Origin: Pollutimonas sp963712655 | Lineage (GTDB): Bacteria; Pseudomonadota; Gammaproteobacteria; Burkholderiales; Burkholderiaceae_B | Reading direction: 5' to 3' | Length of the DNA stretch: 64,000 bases | Assembly: GCA_963712655.1 (NCBI GenBank) | Contig: CAVQIT010000009.1 | Span: 682,001-746,000, forward strand | In this document: piece after piece, positions 17,074-24,901 of the stretch | Position numbering within the stretch: the first letter of the stretch is position 1 | How the letters are laid out: every line of letters starts with the position of its first letter | Notes under the pieces: generated by a model | What the model was told of the DNA's origin: nothing | Database searches by the model: none | Seen by the model: the letters and a program-made list of their open reading frames with translations, nothing else | Translations under genes and position numbers: made by a program

Positions 17074-18824
17074 TATTTCTCGACGCGCAGCAAACGGAAT
17101 ATTTCGTGGCGATCGGCCTGGCGTTTGCCTTGCCAGACGACTTGGGCCGAATCGGAGTAGCCGGCGCTGCCGTCGGCAACGCTTTGCATGGATGTCTGCT
17201 GCAAAATCAGCTGGCAACTGGAGTTGTAGCTGAAGTTGATGGTGTTAAATACCAGGAACGAGGCCCGTTGGCCGGTGCCTATGCCCGCCGCCCTTACGCA
17301 TTCGCCGGGTTTTTTATGGAGCTCCAGGGCGGCGGCCAATTGAGCCGACACACTGCGGTAGCTGCGCACGTAATCCAGCACCGGCATCCACAGGGTGACG
17401 AGCATCAGCCAGGTGACGACCAGCCCCCCGGCCGACAGCACGGTGCCGCGCCACAGCGCCGAGGGTTTGCTGTGCAGGCGCCAGCGAACCAGAGCGATCC
17501 ATGCCAGGGTGCCCAGTGCGGCAATCAGCAGCGCCGGCCAGGAAACATAGGCTTCGTAGCCGCGCGTCTGGCGCGCGATATTGTGGGCGATCTGGCGCGG
17601 CCAGCCGGTTTGCAGGGCGATCCAGCCTAGCCACACAGTGGCGGTGGTCAGCGAAAAGCACATCACGGCAAACCAGTCGAGCGAGTTGACGACGCCGCGG
17701 CGCAAGGTGGGCAGGGCGAAGGCCGCCAGCACGGCGGCGGGGACGGCCATCAGGCTGTATTCAGGTTCGAAGACATCGGCCAGAAACAGCATGGTTGCAA
17801 GAGGCCATGCGGCGAACATCAGGGGTATCCAGATGTGGGGCGCGGCCAGCCATGAGCGCCAGCGCCATAGCGCCAGAAGGGCGAATGGCCAGGTAGGCCA
17901 TAGAAACCATGGCAGGTCGCGCAGCATGCTGACGATGACGTCGTAGCGCGGCCAGCTAAACGATTGGATATTCCACAGCCACCAGTTGTGTGTCCAGTAT
18001 TCGCTGAGCTGTTGGGCCGGAATCCACCACAGCAAACTGATGGACACACTGACGACCAGGGTGACGGCCAGCCATTTTTTTTCTTGCCACAGGGCGCTGC
18101 GCGGCTGGAAGCAGAACAGCGCCGCCAGCATCATGGGCAGCGCGCCTATCCAGCCGCGTGTCAGGAATGCGGCGCCCAGGGCGACGCCCAGGGCTATCGA
18201 GCCGGACATGGGCCGGTCCAGCATGCGGGTTACCGCGTAAAAGGCCAGCGCCTGGAAGGCGATCAAGGCAGGCACTTCCGAGGTTTCGTGCATGCGCCAT
18301 AGAATGCCGACGGTGGCTACGATCAGCAGCAGGGCGGCATCGGCAATCATGCGGCCGTATTCGCGCACACTGGGTTCGCCGCCAAAGGGCAGGGCCAGGG
18401 GCTGCGGTTCCGGGCGCCGGCCCAGCAGATAGCTTCCGTACCAGACCGAGCCGGTCAGCAGGCCGAACCACAAGATATTGGGCAGTCGCGATGCAATGAT
18501 TGCCGCATTGAGCGGCGTGGTGAAATGTTCGAACAAGGGGGCAAACAACCAAATGCTGAATGCGCCGGCCCACATGCTAAGAGGGCCGTCCTGGGCATGG
18601 GCCAGGACCCCGATCTGGGGCAGCAGCATGGCGGACTCTGCGCCATGCAAGGCCGTGATCATGGTGGCCAGCCCCACCACGTCGTCGGTTTTCCAGGGAT
18701 CCCGAAAAAACAGCCCCGCCAGAATATAGATGACACCTACCACCAGCAGGAATAGTCTGGGCAGTTTGACGGTTGCCGTTGCTGTCAGGCGGGCAGGCGT
18801 GGATGGGGAGTCGCTCGGAGACAC
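17073..18824 (-). CDS. GT39/ArnT-like polytopic glycosyltransferase
   Basis: This 583-aa protein has an N-terminal helix and then FFRDPWKTDDVVGLATM, the acidic periplasmic loop of lipid-linked GT-C enzymes (catalytic candidates D42, D47 and D48). Ten to twelve further helices and a soluble periplasmic C-terminal domain follow. ArnT and relatives transfer a sugar from an undecaprenyl carrier to lipid A or glycans. The fold and loop match that group, but the donor and acceptor are unknown. It overlaps the MATE start by one base and is the first gene of a reverse-strand unit of glycosyltransferase, MATE and LysR. A terminator of the next unit (rpmE2) lies just upstream. Confidence 0.82.
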   Translation of the reverse strand: MSPSDSPSTPARLTATATVKLPRLFLLVVGVIYILAGLFFRDPWKTDDVVGLATMITALHGAESAMLLPQIGVLAHAQDGPLSMWAGAFSIWLFAPLFEHFTTPLNAAIIASRLPNILWFGLLTGSVWYGSYLLGRRPEPQPLALPFGGEPSVREYGRMIADAALLLIVATVGILWRMHETSEVPALIAFQALAFYAVTRMLDRPMSGSIALGVALGAAFLTRGWIGALPMMLAALFCFQPRSALWQEKKWLAVTLVVSVSISLLWWIPAQQLSEYWTHNWWLWNIQSFSWPRYDVIVSMLRDLPWFLWPTWPFALLALWRWRSWLAAPHIWIPLMFAAWPLATMLFLADVFEPEYSLMAVPAAVLAAFALPTLRRGVVNSLDWFAVMCFSLTTATVWLGWIALQTGWPRQIAHNIARQTRGYEAYVSWPALLIAALGTLAWIALVRWRLHSKPSALWRGTVLSAGGLVVTWLMLVTLWMPVLDYVRSYRSVSAQLAAALELHKKPGECVRAAGIGTGQRASFLVFNTINFSYNSSCQLILQQTSMQSVADGSAGYSDSAQVVWQGKRQADRHEIFRLLRVEK

Positions 18825-18863
18825 TGGGTGCGCCCTGAAAAGGGTGGATGGGGCTATCTTAAA

Positions 18864-18890
18864 TTAAAAAGGCAGCCCGTAGGCTGCCTT
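18864..18890 (-). terminator. Rho-independent terminator of rpmE2
   Basis: GGCAGCC and GGCTGCC (18871-18877 and 18882-18888) form a stem with a four-base loop. On the reverse strand the stem is followed by TTTTTAATTT. It lies about 30 bases after the rpmE2 stop. Confidence 0.85.
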
Positions 18891-18919
18891 TGGCAAACGA
18901 GGGCGAAAACCGTGCCGGC

Positions 18920-19189
18920 TTACGAAGCCTTGCGTGCGGTCGTGCCTGCGGTGCGGGCAAAGCGGGCGCGGAATTTCTCGACGCGGCCGGTTTCCACGAT
19001 ACGCGTTTGCGCGCCAGTGTAGAAAGGGTGCGATTCCGAGGTTACGTCGCACTTGAACAAGGGATATGTCTTGCCATCCAGTTCGACGGTTTCGCGGCTG
19101 TGCAGCGTGGAGCGCGAAATGAATTTAGTGCCTGTTTGCTGATCCAGAAACACCACTTCGCGGTATTCGGGGTGGATGCCTTCTTTCAT
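18920..19189 (-). CDS. rpmE2: 50S ribosomal protein L31 type B
   Basis: The 89-aa sequence (MKEGIHPEYREVVFLDQQTG...FISRSTL...YPLFKCDVTSESHPFYTG) is a clear type B L31. It lacks the paired CxxC zinc ligands of type A L31, keeping a single cysteine in KCDV. Type B forms do not need zinc. No zinc-uptake or Zur-box sequence is evident, so it may be the only L31 of the organism, as in related genera. AGGAATAG precedes the ATG. It is monocistronic with its own terminator. Confidence 0.96.
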   Translation of the reverse strand: MKEGIHPEYREVVFLDQQTGTKFISRSTLHSRETVELDGKTYPLFKCDVTSESHPFYTGAQTRIVETGRVEKFRARFARTAGTTARKAS

Positions 19190-19399
19190 GATCTATTCCT
19201 GTGTCTCGATAAGGGCGGGTCGCCAGCCGGTAAGTTACTAGCCACGTATCCAAAGTAACGGAGCATTCTAGCACGAGGCGGGTCGATTTCCAAGTTTAAC
19301 CGGGTAAAAACCATGGGCGGGGTTGTTCAAACGCCTCATGCCGCCTGATGCGGTTGGCCGGGTGAGTGCGGTTCGCGTAATCCGGCATGGTCGCGGAGG

Positions 19400-20077
19400 T
19401 CAGATCTGCCCGCGTTCCGCCAGCGAAACGGCGCCCGACCCGGTGACGATCAAATGATCGAGCAGCCGGATATCGACCAGCGCCAGCGCATGCTTTAAGT
19501 GTCGGGTGAGCGCCAGGTCGGCTTCGCTGGGTTCGGATATGCCGGAAGGATGGTTATGGGCCAGTATGAGGGCCGCGGCATGGTGCTTGAGGCCGGCCTT
19601 GATGACCTCCCGCGGGTAAATCGATGCCTGGGTCAGGGTACCGCGCGACACCTCTTCGCTGGTGATCAGGCGAAACTGGCTGTCCAGGTACAGCGCCATG
19701 CAGTGCTCGACGGCCAGGTGCCCCAGTTTGGCCGTGCAGTAGTGCTTGACCCGCTGGGGCTGATCCAGCGCCTGGCCGGCTTTCAGGTCTTCCTCCAGTG
19801 CGCGCCGGTTCAATTCATTGATGGCCAGAAGCTCGCAGGCCTTGGCCGCGCCCAGGCCGGGAATGCTCAGCAGCGTGCGGGCATCGGCCGATAGCAGAGC
19901 GCGCAAGCCATTGAATTGCTCGATCAGCATATGCCCCAGGCTGACGGCGTTGCAGCCCTTGATGCCGGTGCGCAGGATAATGGCCAGCAGTTCCGGCGTG
20001 GTCAGTACATGAGGCCCATGGGCGATCAGGCGTTCCCGCGGACGCTCTGTTTTGGGAGGCGGCGTGTGAAGTGTCAT
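19400..20077 (-). CDS. radC: DNA repair protein RadC (JAB-domain protein)
   Basis: This 225-aa protein has the N-terminal UPF0758 helix-hairpin-helix part (LTTPELLAIILRTGIKG and LLSIPGLGAAKACELLA) and a C-terminal JAB/MPN domain. The metal motif is complete: H174 and H176 in AHNHPSGISEPSEAD, with D187. The exact activity of RadC is still debated despite its name. It is divergent from fkpB in the ancestral order, but a 1.7-kb insert now separates the two genes. The first 21 codons lie inside the direct repeat that bounds the insert, and this copy is intact. Confidence 0.95.
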   Translation of the reverse strand: MTLHTPPPKTERPRERLIAHGPHVLTTPELLAIILRTGIKGCNAVSLGHMLIEQFNGLRALLSADARTLLSIPGLGAAKACELLAINELNRRALEEDLKAGQALDQPQRVKHYCTAKLGHLAVEHCMALYLDSQFRLITSEEVSRGTLTQASIYPREVIKAGLKHHAAALILAHNHPSGISEPSEADLALTRHLKHALALVDIRLLDHLIVTGSGAVSLAERGQI

Positions 20078-20179
20078 AAGAGGCTCTAAAGTGGGATGAA
20101 CAATAACGATCCTCTACGGTGACAGATTTTGACGTCGAATTCCGATTCCGTGCAAGCTTTTGTCCGCCCCGATTCCTAC
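20015..20179. repeat. Direct repeat, left copy (radC 5' end plus fkpB 5' stub)
   Basis: The 165 bp from CCCATGGGC to GATTCCTAC recur at 21852-22015 in the same orientation with about 12 differences. The left copy includes the intact radC start, the radC-fkpB intergenic region and the first 17 codons of fkpB (TTG start at about 20133, then TSNSDSVQAFVRPDSY). After that the frame runs into unrelated sequence (VKDALPEP...). All four substitutions in the fkpB part are synonymous. The repeat bounds the PRISE insert. Confidence 0.88.
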
Positions 20180-20371
20180 GTAAAAGATGCCCTGCCGGAG
20201 CCTCAGGCTCGGGGATATGACGCAACTCAAGCGCTAAGTTGTGGCCGGTTATAGGGCACGATCACACATCGGCTATATCCAGATCGGCGGCGTCCCACTG
20301 TGTCGCGAACCCGGCACGGGTGACGTCAACTTCATTTGATGAGGCGACCGGCAACATTCCGAGGCTCGGCC

Positions 20372-21427
20372 CTAAGGGACAATGCGCGCGTCGCTCAATG
20401 CGCGGAACATGCGTGGGAACATCGCCTCGGTATCAACGATTTCGTGGAAGCCGAATTGACGCAGCTTCGTCGTATCCGACATCACGTCATACTCATGCCC
20501 CATTACAAAGTCTCCATACGACCAGTTTGCGGCTTCCGCGAACGGCGTACGCGCCAGACCATACCGATCAACGATTTGGTTCCAGACAGGTGCTTTGTCA
20601 AGCATGACTTCAGAAAGTCGGACGGGTCGAGCTTCACCGGCAGGCATGCGGAGCGCATCCGCGAGAAGAGGCCATAGATTGCGCCAACGGAAGTGATCGC
20701 CGTTGGTTACGTTGAAGATTTGATTTGCGCAGTGCGGCTCCTGCGCCATCCAGATAATTGCCCGGGCCAGGTGTCGGGCGTCAGTTGTCTGATAAAGGGA
20801 TGAGTAGGCCAGAGACCTACCGGGAAAGTGCAAATTAAGCGACAGTTCGCGAGAGATAGCTCCATACACAGCAAGCAGGCGCGGAAAGTTTCGGAGGATG
20901 GCGGTATCAGTGTCGCATACTGTCAATGGGCGGCTTGTGGTCCACGTCCATCGCTTGCCGGTTTGCCGTGCCCTCAGCAAGTCTTCCTGCCCATAATAAA
21001 AGGTATCCGCGAGCACTCGGGAGTCCGTCTCCTTTGCGGGGGTCTTATATGGCCCAAGCGTGGATCCATAAACTTTCCCGCCGTGCACCGCATGCACATG
21101 CTCAAGTCGAGGCGCATACGCTTCCACCGCATCAAGTACGTTCCGCAGCATCGAGATATTGACTTCCACCGGTTCGGGACCCTCGGACGTATGTTGGTGT
21201 CGTCCGGCATAGAACAGGTGCGTGATGTCAGCATGCGCGGAAACGGCCGTTCCGCATGCGTTTGCGTCCGTCAGGTCCAGATGGACATAACAGCACCCCG
21301 GCGCCGGCGCCGGAGGGCGACGGCGACAGAATCCGATTACTTTCCAATTTGCGGCGAGCAGTTCATGCACCAGCCGATTGCCAACCATGCCTGTCGCCCC
21401 CGCGACAAGCGCTACCTTCTTTGTCAT
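20372..21427 (-). CDS. PRISE-type short-chain dehydrogenase (progesterone 5-beta-reductase / iridoid-synthase-like)
   Basis: This 351-aa protein has the NAD(P) motif GATGMVGNRL (residues 10-19). It also carries the features that separate PRISE enzymes from ordinary SDRs: GGKVYGSTLGPYKTPAKETDSR with K118, then ADTFYYGQEDLL with the catalytic tyrosine in FYY, TTSRPLTVCD, and NQIFNVTNGDHFRWRNLWPLLA. It even ends in IVP like the plant enzymes. PRISE enzymes reduce activated C=C bonds (enones, enals, some steroids) with NADPH. The gene is the only one in a segment bounded by direct repeats between radC and fkpB, so it looks acquired. It has no operon partner, and the natural substrate is unknown. 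Confidence 0.8.
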   Translation of the reverse strand: MTKKVALVAGATGMVGNRLVHELLAANWKVIGFCRRRPPAPAPGCCYVHLDLTDANACGTAVSAHADITHLFYAGRHQHTSEGPEPVEVNISMLRNVLDAVEAYAPRLEHVHAVHGGKVYGSTLGPYKTPAKETDSRVLADTFYYGQEDLLRARQTGKRWTWTTSRPLTVCDTDTAILRNFPRLLAVYGAISRELSLNLHFPGRSLAYSSLYQTTDARHLARAIIWMAQEPHCANQIFNVTNGDHFRWRNLWPLLADALRMPAGEARPVRLSEVMLDKAPVWNQIVDRYGLARTPFAEAANWSYGDFVMGHEYDVMSDTTKLRQFGFHEIVDTEAMFPRMFRALSDARIVP

Positions 21428-21851
21428 ATAGATCCCTATACACGTCGTTGTTCACAGAACGCTGTTACCTGCCGCCTTTACAACTCTTTTCAACGGTGAA
21501 GTACCACTTGCATTTATTGGCTGTTCCGGGAGAGGGGAAGGCCAGGGAAACTGCGAATCAAGGTCTGTGCGAAGGCGGATGCGCACTCCATCCGCGGCTG
21601 AAATGAACCGCTTTTTCTTTCAATCGAGCCCCGGTCCGGTTGGATTGCTTTCCGACCATTGATGATGCGCGGGTGCCAGGGCGTTGACTCGAGTGACTTG
21701 CTGCACCATCAATGCCGGTGCGCTTTTCGCTAAAAAATGTCGCAATGATGAAATACTACTATTTTGTCCGTACATTTGCAATTTATGCATGTTGGCACAT
21801 TCACGGCTTTTTTCAACGCGTTACGGCATAGTGATTGCTGGAGAACGGGGT
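21428..21851. other. Gene-free part of the PRISE insert
   Basis: These 424 bases lie upstream of the PRISE gene. I find no ribosome-binding site with a plausible frame. The stretch around 21720-21835 is visibly AT-richer than the neighbours (CAATGATGAAATACTACTAT and after), as expected for foreign or non-coding DNA. It presumably contains the PRISE promoter on the reverse strand. Confidence 0.5.
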
Positions 21852-22015
21852 CCCATGGGCGGTCAGGCGTTCCCGCGGACACTCTGTTTTGGGGGCGGCG
21901 TGTGAAGTGTCATAAGAGGCTCTAAAATAGGGGGAACAGTAACGATCCTCTACGGTGACAGATTTTGACTTCCAATTCCGACTCAGTGCAAGCTTTTGTC
22001 CGCCCCGATTCCTAC
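21852..22015. repeat. Direct repeat, right copy (broken radC stub plus fkpB 5' end)
   Basis: This is the counterpart of 20015-20179. Here the fkpB start is the intact one, while the radC part is only a stub of about 20 codons. It has lost one base in the CCGCCTCCC region (CCGCCCCC here), so it is out of frame as well as truncated. The arrangement of one intact gene per copy is what a duplication flanking an insertion gives. Confidence 0.88.
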
Positions 22016-22441
22016 TTGACCCTGCACTACCGTATTCAGTTGACCACGGGGCCGGCGGCCGGTTCGGTGTTCGCCAATACCTTCGATGGCCGCCCAGCCA
22101 CCTTGCAAATGGGTATGGGACAATGGGCGCCCGGCATGGAAGAGGCCCTGCTGGGGCGCGAAGAAGGCGAGCGTTTTTCGTTCGATCTTCCCGCATCGCA
22201 GGCCTATGGCGACCGCAATCCCGAGCTTTTACAACGAGTTACGCGCAGCATGATGGCCGAAAATGCCAATCCGGAATCCCGCTTCGAGCCGGGCGATATG
22301 GTGGAATTCTCGGCCCCTAACGGCAGCCGGTATTCGGGCGTATTGAAAGAACTTGGCGAAACCACGGCGCTTTTCGATTTCAACCACCCGCTGGCTGGCT
22401 CCGATTTGCATCTGGAAGTATCCCTGCTGGGGGTGTTGTAA
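21965..22441 (+). CDS. fkpB: FKBP-type peptidyl-prolyl isomerase (SlpA/FkpB)
   Basis: This 158-aa SlpA-like FKBP has the isomerase core, split by the IF insert domain, from YLTLHYRIQLTTG to the C-terminal HPLAGSDLHLEVSLLGV. The motifs GQWAPGMEEALLG and FDLPASQAYGDRNPEL are diagnostic. It helps protein folding in the cytoplasm. The start is a TTG (21965) and the same codon is kept in the duplicated stub at about 20133, supporting it; a GTG eight codons later is the alternative. The stop overlaps the ispH start (TAATG), the usual fkpB-ispH arrangement. Confidence 0.92.
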   Translation: MTSNSDSVQAFVRPDSYLTLHYRIQLTTGPAAGSVFANTFDGRPATLQMGMGQWAPGMEEALLGREEGERFSFDLPASQAYGDRNPELLQRVTRSMMAENANPESRFEPGDMVEFSAPNGSRYSGVLKELGETTALFDFNHPLAGSDLHLEVSLLGVL

Positions 22442-23409
22442 TGACTGGTCACAGTTCGGCCCGGCCCGATCTCGAAGTGGTGCTGGCTCAGCCGCGCGGG
22501 TTTTGCGCGGGCGTCGATCGCGCTATCGACATTGTCGAGCGCGCGCTCGAACTGCATGGCGCCCCGATTTACGTGCGCCACGAAATCGTCCATAACCGCT
22601 ATGTGGTTCAAGACCTCAGGCAAAAGGGGGCGGTTTTCATCGACGAACTGCACGAAGCGCCCGCGGGCGCCATCGTGGTGTTTTCGGCCCACGGAGTCGC
22701 CAAGGCCGTGCGTGCCGAGGCCGAAGATATGGGCTTGAAGGTGTTCGACGCCACGTGCCCGCTGGTGACCAAAGTGCATATCGAAGTCGCCAAAATGCGC
22801 GCGGCCGGGCGCGAAATCATCATGATCGGCCATCCAGGCCATCCCGAAGTCGAGGGTACGCTGGGCCAGGCCGATGGCGGCATGTATTTGGTCGAGACCA
22901 TTGCCGATGTCGCGGCGTTGGAAGTGCACGACCCCGAAAACCTGGCGTTTGTCACACAAACGACGCTGTCGGTGGACGATGCGGCAGTGGTGGCCCAGGC
23001 GCTGCGCACGCGGTTTCCGTCTATCATCGAGCCCAAGAAAAGCGATATCTGCTATGCCACCCAGAATCGCCAGGATGCCGTCAAGATCATGGCGCCGGAC
23101 TGCGATCTGGTACTGGTGGTGGGCAGCCCCAACAGTTCCAATTCCAACCGTTTGCGCGAAGTGGCGGAACGCAAGGGCGCGCAAGCATACTTGATCGACG
23201 GTCCTGAAATGATAGATCCCGCCTGGCTGGCGCAAACCCGGAGGGTCGGGGTCACGGCCGGGGCCTCGGCGCCGGAAGTGCTGGTCAATCAGGTAATTGT
23301 TCGCCTTAAAGAGCTTGGCGCCGCTTCGGTGCGCACCCTGGCCGGCACACCGGAAGCGGTGTCGTTTCCCCTGCCTAAGGAACTTTCACGCAAGGTCAAG
23401 GAGTCCTGA
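22441..23409 (+). CDS. ispH: 4-hydroxy-3-methylbut-2-enyl diphosphate reductase
   Basis: IspH (LytB) makes isopentenyl and dimethylallyl diphosphate from HMBPP in the last step of the MEP pathway with a [4Fe-4S] cluster. The three cluster cysteines are in PRGFCAGVDRAI (C22), FDATCPLVTKVH and DICYATQNRQ. The HMBPP-binding motifs (ETIADV; VVGSPNSSNSNRL; GVTAGASAPEVLV) are intact. At 322 aa the length is normal. It overlaps fkpB by one base upstream and maiA by one base downstream (TGATG), forming a three-gene unit. Confidence 0.97.
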   Translation: MTGHSSARPDLEVVLAQPRGFCAGVDRAIDIVERALELHGAPIYVRHEIVHNRYVVQDLRQKGAVFIDELHEAPAGAIVVFSAHGVAKAVRAEAEDMGLKVFDATCPLVTKVHIEVAKMRAAGREIIMIGHPGHPEVEGTLGQADGGMYLVETIADVAALEVHDPENLAFVTQTTLSVDDAAVVAQALRTRFPSIIEPKKSDICYATQNRQDAVKIMAPDCDLVLVVGSPNSSNSNRLREVAERKGAQAYLIDGPEMIDPAWLAQTRRVGVTAGASAPEVLVNQVIVRLKELGAASVRTLAGTPEAVSFPLPKELSRKVKES

Positions 23410-24056
23410 TGAAGCTGTATAGCTATTTCCGTAGTTCCGCGGCATACCGGGTGCGGATTGCCTTGAACCTGAAAGGCCTGGATTACGAAACTGTGCCGGT
23501 GCACCTGTTGAAAGATGGCGGCCAGCAATTGTCCGAAGGATATAGGCAGGTGAATCCCGCCGGTCTGGTGCCTACCCTGGCCGACGGCGATTGGGCTATT
23601 GGCCAATCCATGGCCATTCTGGAATATCTGGAAGAAGCCCATCCCGAGCCCGCGTTATTGCCCGCGGGGGCGAAACAGCGAGCCAGGGTGCGCTCTATTG
23701 CCCAGCTCATTGCCTGCGACATTCATCCGCTGAACAATCTGCGCGTGCTCAAGTACCTGAAGCATGAGTTGCAAGCAGGCGACGAGGCCAGGGATGCCTG
23801 GTACAGGCACTGGGTCGGGCAAGGCCTGGCCGCGGTCGAATCCCTGCTGGCCGGTCATCCTGACACTGGCCGCTTTTGTCATGGCGACCAGCCTACTTTC
23901 GCCGATTTGTGCCTGGTACCTCAGGTATTCAATGCGCGCCGCTTTGGTTGCGACCTGAGCGCCGTGCCCACTGTGCTGCGTATCGACTCGGCTTGCGCCG
24001 AGCTCGATGCATTTCGCCAGGCCGCGCCCGATAATCAGCCGGACAGCGAGGGCTGA
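23409..24056 (+). CDS. maiA: Maleylacetoacetate isomerase (zeta-class glutathione transferase)
   Basis: This 215-aa zeta GST starts with LYSYFRSSAAYRVRIALNLKG, the SS-x-x-x-x-RVRIAL glutathione site of maleylacetoacetate and maleylpyruvate isomerases. It continues with NPAGLVPTL and a Q-S-M-A-I-L-E-Y-L-E motif. The C-terminal helical domain has CDIHPLNNLRVLKYL, also typical. It isomerises the cis double bond in the tyrosine or gentisate pathway using glutathione. It overlaps the ispH stop by one base. No fumarylacetoacetase or ring dioxygenase is adjacent, so the precise substrate (maleylacetoacetate or maleylpyruvate) is open. Confidence 0.88.
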   Translation: MKLYSYFRSSAAYRVRIALNLKGLDYETVPVHLLKDGGQQLSEGYRQVNPAGLVPTLADGDWAIGQSMAILEYLEEAHPEPALLPAGAKQRARVRSIAQLIACDIHPLNNLRVLKYLKHELQAGDEARDAWYRHWVGQGLAAVESLLAGHPDTGRFCHGDQPTFADLCLVPQVFNARRFGCDLSAVPTVLRIDSACAELDAFRQAAPDNQPDSEG

Positions 24057-24098
24057 TTCCCGGCCCGGCGTTCAACCGTTGGCAGGCGGCGCGCCGGC

Positions 24099-24695
24099 TC
24101 AGGCCTTCCTTAGCCATCTCCGGATGTGATCGAAGCGGTCAAAGCCCCAGAAAGCTTCGTTGTCCACAAACATGAAGGGCGCGCCGAAAACACCCCGGGC
24201 CATGGCGTTGTCGATTTCGGTTTTCAGCAGCGTTTTTATTTCATCCTGGGCGATGCCGTTGGCCAGGCTGGCGGTGTCAATGCCTATCTGGCCGGCCACG
24301 GCCAGCACCACGTTCACGTCGCTGATGTTTTGCTGTTCCGCGAAATAGGCGCGAAACAGGCGCTGCGCCAGGGCCACGGCTTTGTCGCTGCCCTGTTGCT
24401 GCAGGAAAAGCACGGAACGCGCGGCGCTGATCGTTCCCACCGGAAAAGCTTGGGGCTGCTGGTAGGGTATGTCGAACAATTGCGCCGTGCGCTCGAAATC
24501 GCGCCGCGCATAATCGCCTTTCAGGGGGATGTCGGTAAGCGGCGCGGAACCCACGGCTTTGAACATAGGGCCCAGTAGAATCGGGCGCCAGCGTACTTGC
24601 CGATCGAATTCGGCCGCCAGGGCCTCGATGCCGGTACTGGCGAAATAGGCGTACGGCGAAGAAAAATCGAAATAAAAGTCTATCGGTTCAGCCAT
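24099..24695 (-). CDS. 2-hydroxychromene-2-carboxylate isomerase-like protein
   Basis: This 198-aa protein belongs to the DsbA-like kappa-GST group. PIDFYFDFSSPYAYFAS at the N-terminus carries the active-site serine S12 in place of a cysteine pair, and NAMARGVFGAPFMFVDNEAFWGFDR near the C-terminus is the cis-Pro region. The family isomerises hydroxychromene carboxylates in naphthalene-type pathways, though many members have other GSH-dependent roles. I start at the ATG at 24695, since residues before it are unconserved. It is convergent with maiA and has no aromatic-degradation partners here. Confidence 0.83.
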   Translation of the reverse strand: MAEPIDFYFDFSSPYAYFASTGIEALAAEFDRQVRWRPILLGPMFKAVGSAPLTDIPLKGDYARRDFERTAQLFDIPYQQPQAFPVGTISAARSVLFLQQQGSDKAVALAQRLFRAYFAEQQNISDVNVVLAVAGQIGIDTASLANGIAQDEIKTLLKTEIDNAMARGVFGAPFMFVDNEAFWGFDRFDHIRRWLRKA

Positions 24696-24901
24696 GATCT
24701 TCTGCTGCCTTGTTGTAGGATAAGTAGAGAGTGCTGGATGCATGGTAGGCACGTTTTGGTATTGTTGCAATGTCAGCGATAATTAAGCATATTCATCGGG
24801 CATGACGCCTATTGTCATGGCCGAATTGTTCTTGGCGCATTCATGTCGGCTCCGCCTGTACAGCAGGCGCAGGCCGGCGGGCTTCTTCTGATAGGGAAAT
24901 G

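Noticed and set aside
20372..21851. The PRISE insert as a classical transposon or integron cassette
   Set aside because: No terminal inverted repeats, transposase, or attC-like site is visible; the flanks are direct repeats of the host locus instead.
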